DNA of 64,000 nt from Stenotrophomonas bentonitica (lineage in GTDB: Bacteria; Pseudomonadota; Gammaproteobacteria; Xanthomonadales; Xanthomonadaceae), in the NCBI RefSeq assembly GCF_002887735.1, contig NZ_PKQP01000008.1, positions 1 to 64,000 of the forward strand, given 5' to 3'. Under the pieces are notes generated by a model. The model saw nothing but the letters and a program-made list of their open reading frames with translations, made no database searches and was not told the DNA's origin. Below, in pieces: positions 34,530 through 44,003 of this stretch. Position 1 is the stretch's first letter; every line of letters begins with the position of its first letter. A program made the position numbers and the translations under genes.

Positions 34530-36782
34530 TCAGAAGCTGTAATCCAACGAAACACCCACGGTACGCGGCTGCATCATCACCGCATTCCAGCGCCGGTACT
34601 GCTGCGCACCGGCCGCAGGAATCGTCCTGCCAGCCGCCACGTAGATGTCCTTGTTGGTGAGATTGGTGACGAAGAAGCGCACGGTCGTGTTCTGGCTGCT
34701 GACTTCGGCGGTCAGGTCCACCGTGGTGTAGCTGGGCAGGTCAAAGGACTGTGTCGATGCCACCGATGCCGCACGCTCGCCGTAGTAGCGCAGCGCGCCG
34801 CCGACGCTCCAGCCCCATTCGCCGCTCGTCGGGAACTGGTAATCGGCCTGCAGGCTGCCGGCCCACTCGGGCACCTGTGGCAGCTGGGCACCGGATTCGG
34901 CCTGGTTGGGGCCGCCCGGGCGCGCCGGCGGAATCGGCGCGGTCAGCTTGGCATCGGTGTAGGTCAGGCTGCTGCTCAGGCGCAACCCATCGACGGGCAT
35001 CAGTGCGCCGGTGAACTCAACGCCCTGGCTGCGTGCTTCGCCGCCGTTGACGCCATAGGAGATGCCCTGGGCCGTGAGCAGATTCAGGCGGATGTCATCC
35101 CAGTCGATGCGGAAGGCGGCCACTTCCACCAGCGCACGACGATCCCAGAAGTGGCTCTTCAAGCCGGCTTCGTAGTTGATCAACGTGTCCGACTTGACCT
35201 GCGCGGGGACTTCCGGCGCGGCCGGCAGGATGGGGTTCGGGCTGCCGGCGCGGTAGCCGGTGGCTACGCGCACGTAGGCCATGGTGTCCTCGCCCAGGAA
35301 CAAGCGCGGGCTGGCGCTCCAGGTGGTCACGCTCTCGGAGGATTCGGTGATCCGCTGCACCCCGTCACCACCCAGCGGGCCGCCGAGGGTCTGGCGGAAC
35401 TCCTGGTCGTTGCGGGCATGGCGCACGCCCAGGGCCAGATCGAAGCGGTCGGTGAATTTCCAGGTGGCGTTGCCGAACAGCGCCTTCTCTTTGTAGGTGG
35501 TCAGCACCGAGGCGGTGAACAGATCGAGCACCGGGTTGAAGGCCGGGCTCAAGGCGCTGCCGCGCTCGATGTAGGCCGCGTCTTCATCGGTGTAGAACGC
35601 GCCGAGCTGCCATTGCAGGCGGCTGTCGCCCTTGGAGGTCAGGCGGAATTCCTGGGTCCACTTCTTCAATTCGATATCCGTGTCCAGGCCGGCGTATGCC
35701 ATGACCGGGCCCACGCCGGGTTTCTGGCCGAGCAGCGGAATGTACTCGACCGACTGGTCCTGCAGGCGCCAGGAGTTGGATTTCATCCAGCTGCTGGCCG
35801 AGGTGAAGTCGGCCCAGCCCACGTCCCAGTCCACTGTCAGGCCGTACACGTCGTACTTGATCGTGCTCGGCTGCAGGAACAGGTACTCGTTCGAGTAGCC
35901 GGGCAGCTTCGGCTTGAACGTGACCGGGTCCAGGGCGACCGTCGCGAAATTGTCGCCCTTGTTTTCCTGGCGCATCGCGGTGAGCAGGACGTCCACCGTG
36001 TCCGAGGCTTTCCACAGCAGCGAGAGGCGGCCGGCGTTCTGGTACACGTCGTTGGTGTCGCGGCGATGCAGGACACTGTTGTCGATCCAGCCCGGGCTGG
36101 TCTGCTCGGCATAGCTGGCGCGCAGGGCCAGCTGACCCTTCACCAGCGGCACGTTGACCGCAGCGCGTTCGGAATGACCCACCCGGCCACCATCGTCAAC
36201 GACGCGCATCGTCGCCCCGGCGCGGCCCGCGAAGTACTCCAGGTCCGGCCGCTTGGTGACGTACTTGACCACGCCACCCAGCGCGCTGGCACCGTACAGC
36301 GTGCCCTGCGGACCGCGCAGCACTTCCACGTTCTGCACATCGTAGGGAAGCAGGTCGAACATGCCCGAGGTGGCGCCGGAGAGCGAGCCATTCGCGGTCA
36401 GTGGCACATCGTCCACGTAGATAGAGGTCGAGGCGGTGTTGCCCATCGGGGTGATGCCGCGGATCGAGATCGTCGAGCGGCCCGGCGCGCCGAGGCTGGT
36501 GATCTGCAGGCCGGGGACCAGGCCTGCCAGATCATTCATGTTGTTGACCTGCAGGCGATCGAGCTGCTCTTCACTGATGACGCTGATCGACATCGGGATG
36601 TCGGTCACCACTTCCACGCGTTTCTGCGCAGTGGCGGTGACCGTGCCCAGCGTATGCACGTCATCGCGCTCGGGATTCTCGGCGGCGACCTGTGCCAGTG
36701 CCGTGGCGCTGCAGCCCAGGGCCAGGATGCCTGCAGCGCAGGCCAGCGACAACGCGTTCATTCGGAGCGAACAGTGACTCAT
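34530..36782 (-). CDS. TonB-dependent outer-membrane receptor
   Basis: 750 residues from ATG 36782. After the signal peptide (cleavage near ALAQ) comes a TonB-box-like VHTLGTVTATAQKR. The plug domain includes VPGLQITSLGAPGRSTISIRG and VEVLRGPQGTLYGASALGGVVKYVTKRP, and a 22-strand barrel ends VGVSLDYSF with the terminal Phe. It imports a ligand too large for porins. Its promoter shares an operator with the epimerase and hydrolase operons, so the ligand is probably a peptide or D-amino-acid derivative rather than a siderophore. Confidence 0.9.
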   Translation of the reverse strand: MSHCSLRMNALSLACAAGILALGCSATALAQVAAENPERDDVHTLGTVTATAQKRVEVVTDIPMSISVISEEQLDRLQVNNMNDLAGLVPGLQITSLGAPGRSTISIRGITPMGNTASTSIYVDDVPLTANGSLSGATSGMFDLLPYDVQNVEVLRGPQGTLYGASALGGVVKYVTKRPDLEYFAGRAGATMRVVDDGGRVGHSERAAVNVPLVKGQLALRASYAEQTSPGWIDNSVLHRRDTNDVYQNAGRLSLLWKASDTVDVLLTAMRQENKGDNFATVALDPVTFKPKLPGYSNEYLFLQPSTIKYDVYGLTVDWDVGWADFTSASSWMKSNSWRLQDQSVEYIPLLGQKPGVGPVMAYAGLDTDIELKKWTQEFRLTSKGDSRLQWQLGAFYTDEDAAYIERGSALSPAFNPVLDLFTASVLTTYKEKALFGNATWKFTDRFDLALGVRHARNDQEFRQTLGGPLGGDGVQRITESSESVTTWSASPRLFLGEDTMAYVRVATGYRAGSPNPILPAAPEVPAQVKSDTLINYEAGLKSHFWDRRALVEVAAFRIDWDDIRLNLLTAQGISYGVNGGEARSQGVEFTGALMPVDGLRLSSSLTYTDAKLTAPIPPARPGGPNQAESGAQLPQVPEWAGSLQADYQFPTSGEWGWSVGGALRYYGERAASVASTQSFDLPSYTTVDLTAEVSSQNTTVRFFVTNLTNKDIYVAAGRTIPAAGAQQYRRWNAVMMQPRTVGVSLDYSF

Positions 36783-36929
36783 GGTGATGAGACCTCGGTA
36801 GCGAAGCTGGGAGCCCACGGCAATGGGCACGGAATGCGGCAGTCAGGGCACCCCGGCGTTCTGGGGTGGGGGCCGGCCTGGCAATGACGCTCCTGGGGAC
36901 GAATGGCTGCTTACAAGCCCATGTAGGAC

Positions 36930-36957
36930 ACAATAGTCCTGTTCAGAGAACTGTCAA
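36930..36957 (-). promoter_or_regulatory. Promoter with shared operator, TonB receptor
   Basis: On the minus strand: TTGACA (36,957-36,952), 16 bases, TATTGT (36,935-36,930). The spacer starts GTTCTCTGAACAGGAC, which matches the spacers at 38.1 and 42.5 kb. The binding site would overlap the polymerase site, as for a repressor. Confidence 0.6.
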
Positions 36958-37008
36958 TCCTGCGACGCAGCATTGACATCAAATCGTGCGCCAGGCGCGC
37001 CCCGCGCC

Positions 37009-38007
37009 TCAGCGTGCGGCGCCCCAGACGGCCTCGTCGCACCAGATCGTGCCGTCGCGATAGACGACCCCAGGCGTGCGGTCCTGCTTGAGGAACGTAG
37101 GGCCATCCAGATCGACGAGATCGCACAACTGCCCGACCACGAAGCCCGGCGCGGCGCCCAGGCTGCTGCAGACCATGCAGCCGACCATGACGCCCAGATC
37201 CGCTTCGCGCGCGGCTGCCGCGATGAGCAGCGCCTCAGTGAGGCCGCCGCACTTGTCGAGCTTGATGTTGTAGACGTTGAAGCGACCCTTCAGGCCGTCC
37301 ACGTCGGCCAGGGTGAGCGCGCTTTCGTCCGCGGCCAGCGGAATCGGCGAGACGAATCCATCGAGGTCGGCTTCGCGCCCGCGGGCCAGCGGCTGTTCGA
37401 TCAGCGCCACACCGGCGTCCACCATGGCGGTGGCCAGCCGGTCGAGATCACCAATCTGATACCCCTGGTTTGCGTCGACGCCCAGCCACACATCCGGCCG
37501 TACCGCGCGGATGGCCGCGACGCGGGCGATGTCCAGGTCGAGATCGCCCGTCAATTTCACCTTGATCGAGTGCGCCTGACGGTAGGCCACAGCGGCCGCC
37601 GCCATCGCGGCCGGCTCATCGGCGCCGACCGTGAAGGTTGTCGGCAGTGGCCGCGGTGCCTCCAGCCCTGCAAGCGCCCATACGGGCGTTCGCGTCTGCC
37701 TGGATTCCAGTTCCCACAGGGCGGCATCGACCGCGTTGCGCGCGCCGCCGGCCGGCAGGATCGCACGTAGTTCCTCGCGCGTGGGATGCGCCTCGATCGC
37801 ATCGCGCGCCGCTTCCAGCTGGATGCGCATGGTCTCCACGTCTTCGCCCAGGTAGTACACCCCGGTCGCCTCGCCACGCCCGATGTGCGTGCCGTCATCC
37901 AGGGTGACGAGGACGGCCAGGCGACTGTCGAACACGTGGCTGGAAATGCGGAAGGGTGCCGCAAGGCGCAGGGCGTCGACGGCGATGCCGAGTTTCAGGC
38001 GGGCCAT
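37009..38007 (-). CDS. Dipeptide epimerase (L-Ala-D/L-Glu epimerase type)
   Basis: 332 residues. Enolase superfamily, muconate-lactonising subgroup: catalytic Lys pair in SIKVKLTGD, metal ligands in GVDANQGY, LIEQPL and AADES, and the second general base Lys in NIKLDKCGG. The C-terminal CMVCSSLGAAPG matches dipeptide epimerases, which interconvert L- and D-residues in dipeptides such as murein-derived L-Ala-D-Glu. Its own promoter shares the operator seen at the TonB receptor and hydrolase operons, tying it to peptide salvage. Exact dipeptide unknown. Confidence 0.87.
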   Translation of the reverse strand: MARLKLGIAVDALRLAAPFRISSHVFDSRLAVLVTLDDGTHIGRGEATGVYYLGEDVETMRIQLEAARDAIEAHPTREELRAILPAGGARNAVDAALWELESRQTRTPVWALAGLEAPRPLPTTFTVGADEPAAMAAAAVAYRQAHSIKVKLTGDLDLDIARVAAIRAVRPDVWLGVDANQGYQIGDLDRLATAMVDAGVALIEQPLARGREADLDGFVSPIPLAADESALTLADVDGLKGRFNVYNIKLDKCGGLTEALLIAAAAREADLGVMVGCMVCSSLGAAPGFVVGQLCDLVDLDGPTFLKQDRTPGVVYRDGTIWCDEAVWGAAR

Positions 38008-38118
38008 CAGACGTGCGCCCTGGTTGCACCACGCTCACGCGTCAACGGGGACGTTCCCAACAGCTGGATCAAGCACATCTGGTTTCCCTGCCTCATGGTG
38101 AGTAATTCTCACATTGAG

Positions 38119-38148
38119 ACATTAGTTCTCTCCTAAGAGAACTGTCAA
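38119..38148 (-). promoter_or_regulatory. Promoter with shared operator, dipeptide epimerase
   Basis: On the minus strand: TTGACA (38,148-38,143), 18 bases, TAATGT (38,124-38,119). The spacer is the best palindrome of the three: AGTTCTC and GAGAACT around six bases (38,124-38,143). This suggests a dimeric repressor. Confidence 0.65.
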
Positions 38149-38191
38149 CGGGCGCCGGGTTCGGCGCCCTCCCCTTTCCCTGCTTTTCTGG

Positions 38192-39634
38192 TTACTTTGC
38201 GGCGGGAGCGGCGGGCGCAAGCGCGGCCGCGATCTGCGAGAGGTACTTGTTCCAGTCGAACTTCTGGCCTTCCGGCGTCCAGCCCAGGCGCACGATCACC
38301 GCATCCTGCGAGGGAATCACGGCCACGATCTGGTGGTTATGGCCCATCGCCATGAAGGCATCTGTCGCGACATCCTGCAGCACCTTGCGTCCTTCTCCGC
38401 CGGCTTCGGCCCGGTTCAACCACAGCTGCGCGCCGTACGAGGGCCGCGGTGAGGCCGGGGTCGGTGTCACCGCGAAGTCGAGCCATTGCTGCGACAGCAG
38501 CCGCTTGCCGCCCGCCTCGCCGTGGTTCAGATGCAGCAGTCCGTACCGCGCCCAATCGCGTGCCGTCGCGTACCCGTACGAGCTGCCGACCAGCACACCC
38601 GATTCATCCGGCTCGATCAGTGCACTGCGCATCCCTGCGGGCTCGAACAGCCGCGTCTGGGCAAACCGTGTCATGCCTTCCAGCGTCCCACCGGTCGCCT
38701 CGAAGACGATCCGCGACAGGATATTGGTCGTGCCGGACGAATAGCTCCAGAAGGTTCCCGGCGCATGCTCCAGCGGCAACGCAGCGGCAAGCGCCCCCAT
38801 GTCGCCAGCCTCGAACAACATCTTGATCGAGTCGTTACCGGGCTTGTAACTCTCCACGAAGGTGAGCCCGCTGGACATCGTCAGCAATTGGCGCAGCGTG
38901 ATCGCGCCGCGCGGGTCGCCGGCGCCCTTCCACTCGGGCACCGGTGCCGGCTCGTCCAGTTTGAGCACACCGTCATCGACCAACAGGCCGACCAGCGTAC
39001 CCATGATGCTCTTGGTCGCGGACCAGCCCAGCATGCGCGTGCTCTGGTTGAAGCCGGGCGCATAGCGTTCGGCGACGATCGCCCCGCCCTGCACCACCAC
39101 GATCGCCCGCGTGTCGGGATAGCCGCCGACGTTCTGCTCATCAAAGGCGGCGCTGACCGCGGCATCGAGTGCAGCCCGGTCAAGTTTCGCTTCAGCCGCC
39201 GCCTGCAGCGCCGGCACGGGCGTGTCGCCCTGGGGCCAGGGGCGCGCCGGCAAGGGAGCAAGCGGTTTGAGCCGCCCCGCCTGCGTCTTGAGGGCCTTCA
39301 ACGGAACATCGCCGGTGGTCAGGGTGCAGCCGACCGCCGGGCGATACAGCGCGGTACGGGTCGGCGTGCCGGGCGCGGAGGCGGTGACCGTCCCGGCCTT
39401 GCGATCCACCGACAGCGCGACCGTTCTGGTGAAAGGCGCCAGCGCATGCACGTCATCGCGCAGGACGTCGGCTTCGGTGCGGTTGGCCACGAAAATGCCG
39501 GCGCACGCAAGCTGCGCCGAGACCGCGGTACCCAGATCGTCCGCGCTGGTGATCGGCGGTGCGGCCGCCAGCACCGGCGCGGAGGCGGCGAGCGCCAGGG
39601 CCAGAAGGCTGCAGCGGAAGGAGTATCGAATCAT
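38192..39634 (-). CDS. Periplasmic serine hydrolase of the class C beta-lactamase family
   Basis: 480 residues from ATG 39634, with a signal peptide ending near LAAAPP. The nucleophile motif SATK (in GWSATKSIMG) gives the S-x-x-K of penicillin-recognising enzymes. YSSGTTN is the second motif and HNHQ near the C-terminus the likely third. Relatives act as D-peptidases, esterases or amide hydrolases. It is the third gene after the alpha/beta hydrolase and D-aminoacylase genes (37-bp gap), pointing to hydrolysis of D-amino-acid peptides or amides. Confidence 0.8.
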   Translation of the reverse strand: MIRYSFRCSLLALALAASAPVLAAAPPITSADDLGTAVSAQLACAGIFVANRTEADVLRDDVHALAPFTRTVALSVDRKAGTVTASAPGTPTRTALYRPAVGCTLTTGDVPLKALKTQAGRLKPLAPLPARPWPQGDTPVPALQAAAEAKLDRAALDAAVSAAFDEQNVGGYPDTRAIVVVQGGAIVAERYAPGFNQSTRMLGWSATKSIMGTLVGLLVDDGVLKLDEPAPVPEWKGAGDPRGAITLRQLLTMSSGLTFVESYKPGNDSIKMLFEAGDMGALAAALPLEHAPGTFWSYSSGTTNILSRIVFEATGGTLEGMTRFAQTRLFEPAGMRSALIEPDESGVLVGSSYGYATARDWARYGLLHLNHGEAGGKRLLSQQWLDFAVTPTPASPRPSYGAQLWLNRAEAGGEGRKVLQDVATDAFMAMGHNHQIVAVIPSQDAVIVRLGWTPEGQKFDWNKYLSQIAAALAPAAPAAK

Positions 39635-39671
39635 GAGGTGGGTCCTGAAGTTGGTGTGGCGCGCACGTGGA

Positions 39672-41294
39672 TCAGCGCGTGTGGCAGGCGTGGCGCAGCG
39701 CCGAGCCCGCCCGGGCGCCGGTGTGCCTGCCACCCTCGAAACTCACCACGCCGTTGACGATGACGGTCTCGATGCCGGTCGGCGCGCCGGCCGGTACATC
39801 CCAGCTCGCCACATCGTCCAGCGTGTCCAGATCGAACAGCACGATGTCCGCGCGCATGCCCTCACGGATCAGCCCGCGGTCGCTCAAGCCCATCCGCTGC
39901 GCGGGCCAGCCGGTCATTTTTCGGACGGCATCCTCCAGCGTCAGTACCTGGTTCCGCTTCACATACTCGGCGATGATCCGCGGGAAGGTGCCGTAGGCGC
40001 GCGGGTGCGGCAGGCCGATGGCACCTTCGCTGCCGTAGTTCACCGCCGCCGCGGCATCACTGCCGATGCTGACCCAGGGCTGGCGCAGCGCGAGCTGTAC
40101 GTCCTGCTCGCTGATCATGAAATACAGCGCGACCGCGCGGTTGGGCAGCCCTTCGAGCGCGATATCCCAGGCCGCATCGGCCGGGTCCAGATTCAGTTCG
40201 GCACCGATCTCGGCCAGCGTCCTGCCGTGGAAGCGCCGGTACTTGTCACTGAAGCTGTTGGCCAGGCGCACGTTCTGGAAACCGCCCGAGGCGTGCACCA
40301 GGTTCGACCAGCCGGGCATCGATCCAGCGGCGACTTCCTTCTTCATGCGTTCGCGCACCTTCGGATCGCGCACGCGCTCGATGCCCTTCTCGAGCCCATC
40401 GGCCCAGACCCAGCTCGGCGCGATGATCTCCAGCCCGGTGCCGCCGGCGGTATATGGGTACAGGTCCGCGGCGACATCGACACCGCGGTCGCGCGCCGCA
40501 TTGATCGTGGCCAGCGCCTGCGGCATCAGCTTGCCCCACTCCGGTGCATAGGCCGCCTTCAAGTGGAAGATCTCCACCTTCACGCCGCCCTTTTCACCGA
40601 TCTCGATCGCTTCTTCGATCGCCTTGACCACGCCCTCGCTTTCGTCACGCATATGGGTGGCATAGAAGCCATCGCATTGCGCGGCCACCTTGGCCAGCGA
40701 AATGAGATCCGAGGTGCTCTGGAAGCTGCTGGGCGCATAGATCAACGCGCTGGAGATACCGAACGCACCGGCCTCCATCGCGATCTTGACCTGCTCACCC
40801 ATGGCATCCAGCTGCTTGCGGGTCGGGGCACCGGCGACATCGCCCATGACATGCACGCGGGCCTGGGTAGAGGAGTAGTAGGTGCCGAAGTTGACCGCGA
40901 TGCCCTGCGTCTCCAGCTGCTTGAAGTATCCCGGCATGCCCGCCGCAGGCACCGGCGGTCCGCCCTCGCCGCCGATCAGCGTGGTCACGCCCATGCGGAG
41001 CTTGTTCTCCGCGGCGCCATCCTTGAGCAGCGCCGCGCCGGACTGGTCCATCATGTCGATGAAGCCGGGCGACACATAACGCCCGCGCGCGTCGATCTCG
41101 CGGGTGCCGGTCCCCGGCACCTGGCCGACCCGTGCCACCCGCCCGTCTTTGACCGCCACATCGGCACGGACCCAGGGGTTGCCGGCACCGTCCAGTACGC
41201 GGCCGCCACGGATCACCAGGTCATAGTCGGCGGCGGCCGCATGGGCGGCGAACAGCATCGACACACCGGCCCAGAGCAGAGTGCGCTTCATCAT
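39672..41294 (-). CDS. Secreted D-aminoacylase / N-acyl-D-amino-acid deacylase family amidohydrolase
   Basis: 540 residues; start ATG 41294 (a second ATG follows at once) overlapping the upstream stop by 4 bp. A signal peptide (LLWAGVSMLFAAHAAAA) leads into an amidohydrolase fold: the N-terminal VIRGGRVLDGAGNPW, the SPGFIDMMDQ loop where HxH would be expected, ATHMRDES, and GSDAAAAVNYG near the C-terminus. SPGFIDMMDQSG replaces the usual FIDxHxH, so metal binding may differ. It likely removes acyl groups from D-amino acids or cleaves D-residue-containing amides in the periplasm. Confidence 0.8.
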   Translation of the reverse strand: MMKRTLLWAGVSMLFAAHAAAADYDLVIRGGRVLDGAGNPWVRADVAVKDGRVARVGQVPGTGTREIDARGRYVSPGFIDMMDQSGAALLKDGAAENKLRMGVTTLIGGEGGPPVPAAGMPGYFKQLETQGIAVNFGTYYSSTQARVHVMGDVAGAPTRKQLDAMGEQVKIAMEAGAFGISSALIYAPSSFQSTSDLISLAKVAAQCDGFYATHMRDESEGVVKAIEEAIEIGEKGGVKVEIFHLKAAYAPEWGKLMPQALATINAARDRGVDVAADLYPYTAGGTGLEIIAPSWVWADGLEKGIERVRDPKVRERMKKEVAAGSMPGWSNLVHASGGFQNVRLANSFSDKYRRFHGRTLAEIGAELNLDPADAAWDIALEGLPNRAVALYFMISEQDVQLALRQPWVSIGSDAAAAVNYGSEGAIGLPHPRAYGTFPRIIAEYVKRNQVLTLEDAVRKMTGWPAQRMGLSDRGLIREGMRADIVLFDLDTLDDVASWDVPAGAPTGIETVIVNGVVSFEGGRHTGARAGSALRHACHTR

Positions 41295-42349
41295 TTCATC
41301 TCCTTGTCGGTACGCGCGTCTGCACGCACGTCATCCACGACCTCACGAACCGCGTCCACCACCCGATCCGGCTGATCGATCTGGATGTAATGGCCGGCGT
41401 CGCTCACGATCTGTTGTTGCCCGCGGCTGGACATGGCGGCCTGCTCGGCATGCAGGGTGCGCCATTCCTGCTTGAACCGGGCGCCCTCCTCCGCGGTCAG
41501 GCCCATCTTTTCCAGCTCCTCGGGCTTGAACGGCTTCAGCGCGGTCAGCACGATCACCGGGCGATCGCCAAACGAGGTGACCGCGCGGGCATCGTCCATG
41601 GTGCTGTCGAAACCATCCACTTCGGCGGTCGCGCCCTTGACCGAGGTACTGGAGAAGGCGGTGATCTCCGCCGCCTCATCCTCGGGGCGGGGGCCATGAT
41701 CGGCGCGCGAGAACAGGAAGCGCACCAGGCCGGTCCGCGACAGTGCCGTCGCGGCATGCATCAACAGCGACACTTTCTTCGGGTGGACGTTGATGCTGAC
41801 CACGCTGCCAAGCCGGGCGATCTGATCTGGATGTGAGGGGTCGACCATCACCAGCCCGGCGACCTGATCGCCGTAGCGACCCACATAGGTCCGGATGTAG
41901 GGCCCGCCGATCGAATGGCCGACCAGCACCAGCGGATCGGTGATGCCGGCGCCCTTCAACAACGCATGCAGGTCATCAGCCACGGCCGATGCACGCTGCG
42001 GGGAATCCTTTGCGTCGCTGCGCATGATGCCGGCACGGTCGTAGGCGCAGGCACGGGTAAAGCGGGCGATCCGGTCGTGCACGCGGGTCCAGTCGAGCGT
42101 GCCGCCCGTGCCCAGGCCGGATTCGAAGATCACCGTCGGCGAGCCGCTGCCCCGGCACTCGATATGCATCTGCCGCCCGCCGATGTCGACCATTTCGCCG
42201 CGCAGAGGATGCTCGTCCGCCGCGTTCCGGCGCGCCAGCGCCTCGTACACGACGCCCACCAGGGTGAGGAGAATCACGAGCGCCAACAGACCCAGCAGGA
42301 TCCACTTCACCCATCGCCCAAACCGCCGCCAACCCTTTACTGCTGTCAT
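41291..42349 (-). CDS. Membrane-anchored alpha/beta hydrolase
   Basis: 352 residues from ATG 42349. A membrane anchor (about 15-35, WVKWILLGLLALVILLTLVG) precedes an alpha/beta hydrolase fold with nucleophile elbow LVGHSIGG (Ser near 145), oxyanion region FESGLGTGG and catalytic His in SDAGHYIQIDQP. It would hydrolyse ester or amide bonds at the outer face of the inner membrane. It is the first gene of the hydrolase - D-aminoacylase - serine hydrolase operon; its promoter carries the shared operator. Confidence 0.83.
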   Translation of the reverse strand: MTAVKGWRRFGRWVKWILLGLLALVILLTLVGVVYEALARRNAADEHPLRGEMVDIGGRQMHIECRGSGSPTVIFESGLGTGGTLDWTRVHDRIARFTRACAYDRAGIMRSDAKDSPQRASAVADDLHALLKGAGITDPLVLVGHSIGGPYIRTYVGRYGDQVAGLVMVDPSHPDQIARLGSVVSINVHPKKVSLLMHAATALSRTGLVRFLFSRADHGPRPEDEAAEITAFSSTSVKGATAEVDGFDSTMDDARAVTSFGDRPVIVLTALKPFKPEELEKMGLTAEEGARFKQEWRTLHAEQAAMSSRGQQQIVSDAGHYIQIDQPDRVVDAVREVVDDVRADARTDKEMK

Positions 42350-42459
42350 GTCGTGCTCTCTTGAAGGGCGTACTGAAGCGCGTTTCGCCCCGCGGTTCCG
42401 GCTCGCGCGGCGTTCAAGGGAGGACCACCCCATGCGGCAGACAATCATCCCGAATGGGA

Positions 42460-42488
42460 TATAAACGTCCTGATAGGAGAATTGTCAA
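42460..42488 (-). promoter_or_regulatory. Promoter with shared operator, hydrolase operon
   Basis: On the minus strand: TTGACA (42,488-42,483), 17 bases, TTTATA (42,465-42,460). The spacer ATTCTCCTATCAGGACG matches the others in TTCTC...CAGGAC. The leader before the start codon is about 105 bp. Confidence 0.62.
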
Positions 42489-42596
42489 TGTGCAGTGCGC
42501 CACTGTCCGGGTTCCCACGGTCACCGTTGTGAAGACCCGCACTTCACGCGACGCACACTACCCTCTTGCCGTCACACCCCACGGAGCTGCCCCCTC

Positions 42597-44003
42597 GTGA
42601 GCCGGCATCTGCCGCCAACGCGCGCGTTAAAAGGACTTTCCAGTCTCTCCCTGCTGTTTTTCAGTGGCCTGGCCATCGCCCAGCCCGCCCCGGGCGCCGC
42701 CGCTATCCCCGCGCTGGACTGGCAGCAGTCCCAGCAGCGGCTGGAGCAGGTCTCCGATGCGCTGGCCGCCGCCGATGCGTCGGTGCGCAACAAACAGGAC
42801 CTGCAGGACGCCACCCGCCTGTTGCGGTTGCCGGAGATCACCGGTGAAGTGCGCCGCCTGCAGTTCCAGAAGACCCTCACCCTCCCCTTGGGTTCGCTGG
42901 CCCCGGTTGCCGAAGCCTTCGGTATCGATTCGCCGCTGCAGTTCACCGAGCGTGACTGGCGTACCCGCCCGGTGGTGACCGCGGTGCTGCCGCTGTATAC
43001 CGGCGGGCTGATCCCGGCGGCGCAGCAGGCGGCGGCCGGCGCGACCGACCAGGCCAGTGCCGAGCGCGAGTCGCAGCGGCAATCGCTGAGCGTGCAGCTG
43101 GCCCAGGCCTATTTTGGTCAGCGCCTTGCCGAGCAGGCCGTCGATGTGCGGCGGGATGTCCGCGATGGCCTGCAGCGCCACCTCGACGACGCCTTGAAGC
43201 TTGAGCGCGAGGGCTTTGCCACCCGCGCCCAGCGCCTGCAGGCCAACGTGGCCCGCGACAAGGCCGAGCGCGATTACCAGAAGTCGCTGAACGATCTGCA
43301 GACCCTGAAGGCAGCGCTGGCCACCCTGCTCCGCAGCGGCGGCGAGGTCCGCCCGGTGTCGCCGCTGTTCGTGCATCGCGCGCCGATCGGTGCACTGCCC
43401 ACCTTCGAACGCGAGGCCCAGGCCCGGCAGCCGCAGATCGCCCGGCTGCGCGCCCTGGTGGCGCAGGCCGAACAAGGCGTGCGCGTGCAGCAGGCCAAGC
43501 TCAAACCCACCGTGTTCCTGTTCGGCCAGTACGATTTCCGCCGTCGCGACGAGATGCTGACCGATCCGGACTGGGCATTCGGCATCGGCCTGAAGTACAC
43601 CTTCCTCTCGCCCAGCTCGCGCCCGGCCCAGATCAGCGCCGCCCGCGCGCAGCAGGAGCAGGCGGAAGCCGGCCTGCGCGAAGCCGAGAACCAGGTGACG
43701 CTGGGCGTTCGCAAGGCCTGGTACGAACTGGACACCGCCCGCCAGCAGTTCCTGTTGCTGGACAGCAGCATTGAACAGAGCCGTGAGAACCTGCGCCTTC
43801 AGGAGCTGGCGTTCCGCGAAGGCCAGGCGACCTCGCTGGACGTGATCGATGCACGGCTGGGGTTGGGGGGCGCGCAGGTGGAACGCGCGCAGGCCGCCTA
43901 TCAATACGACGTAGCGCTGGCACAGCTGCTGGAGATCAGTGGACAGATGGACCGATACGAAGAATTCCGCCGCCGGGGCGACGAGGTGATCGCGCATGAA
44001 TGA
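42597..44003 (+). CDS. TolC-family outer-membrane efflux protein
   Basis: 468 residues from GTG 42597, with GGAG about 10 bases upstream. A signal peptide (cleavage near AIAQP) is followed by the duplicated coiled-coil architecture of TolC/OEP proteins (long Ala/Gln/Glu/Arg helices at about 40-75, 150-230, 290-320 and 360-450). It forms the outer-membrane channel for the HlyD-permease genes that follow and overlaps the HlyD-like gene by 8 bp. It is divergent from the hydrolase operon. Confidence 0.87.
   Translation: MSRHLPPTRALKGLSSLSLLFFSGLAIAQPAPGAAAIPALDWQQSQQRLEQVSDALAAADASVRNKQDLQDATRLLRLPEITGEVRRLQFQKTLTLPLGSLAPVAEAFGIDSPLQFTERDWRTRPVVTAVLPLYTGGLIPAAQQAAAGATDQASAERESQRQSLSVQLAQAYFGQRLAEQAVDVRRDVRDGLQRHLDDALKLEREGFATRAQRLQANVARDKAERDYQKSLNDLQTLKAALATLLRSGGEVRPVSPLFVHRAPIGALPTFEREAQARQPQIARLRALVAQAEQGVRVQQAKLKPTVFLFGQYDFRRRDEMLTDPDWAFGIGLKYTFLSPSSRPAQISAARAQQEQAEAGLREAENQVTLGVRKAWYELDTARQQFLLLDSSIEQSRENLRLQELAFREGQATSLDVIDARLGLGGAQVERAQAAYQYDVALAQLLEISGQMDRYEEFRRRGDEVIAHE

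Noticed and set aside
34239..36887. 882-residue plus-strand open frame
   Set aside because: It lies antisense to the TonB receptor gene, is rich in His/Arg/Gly/Ala with no domain, and arises from GC-rich codon use.
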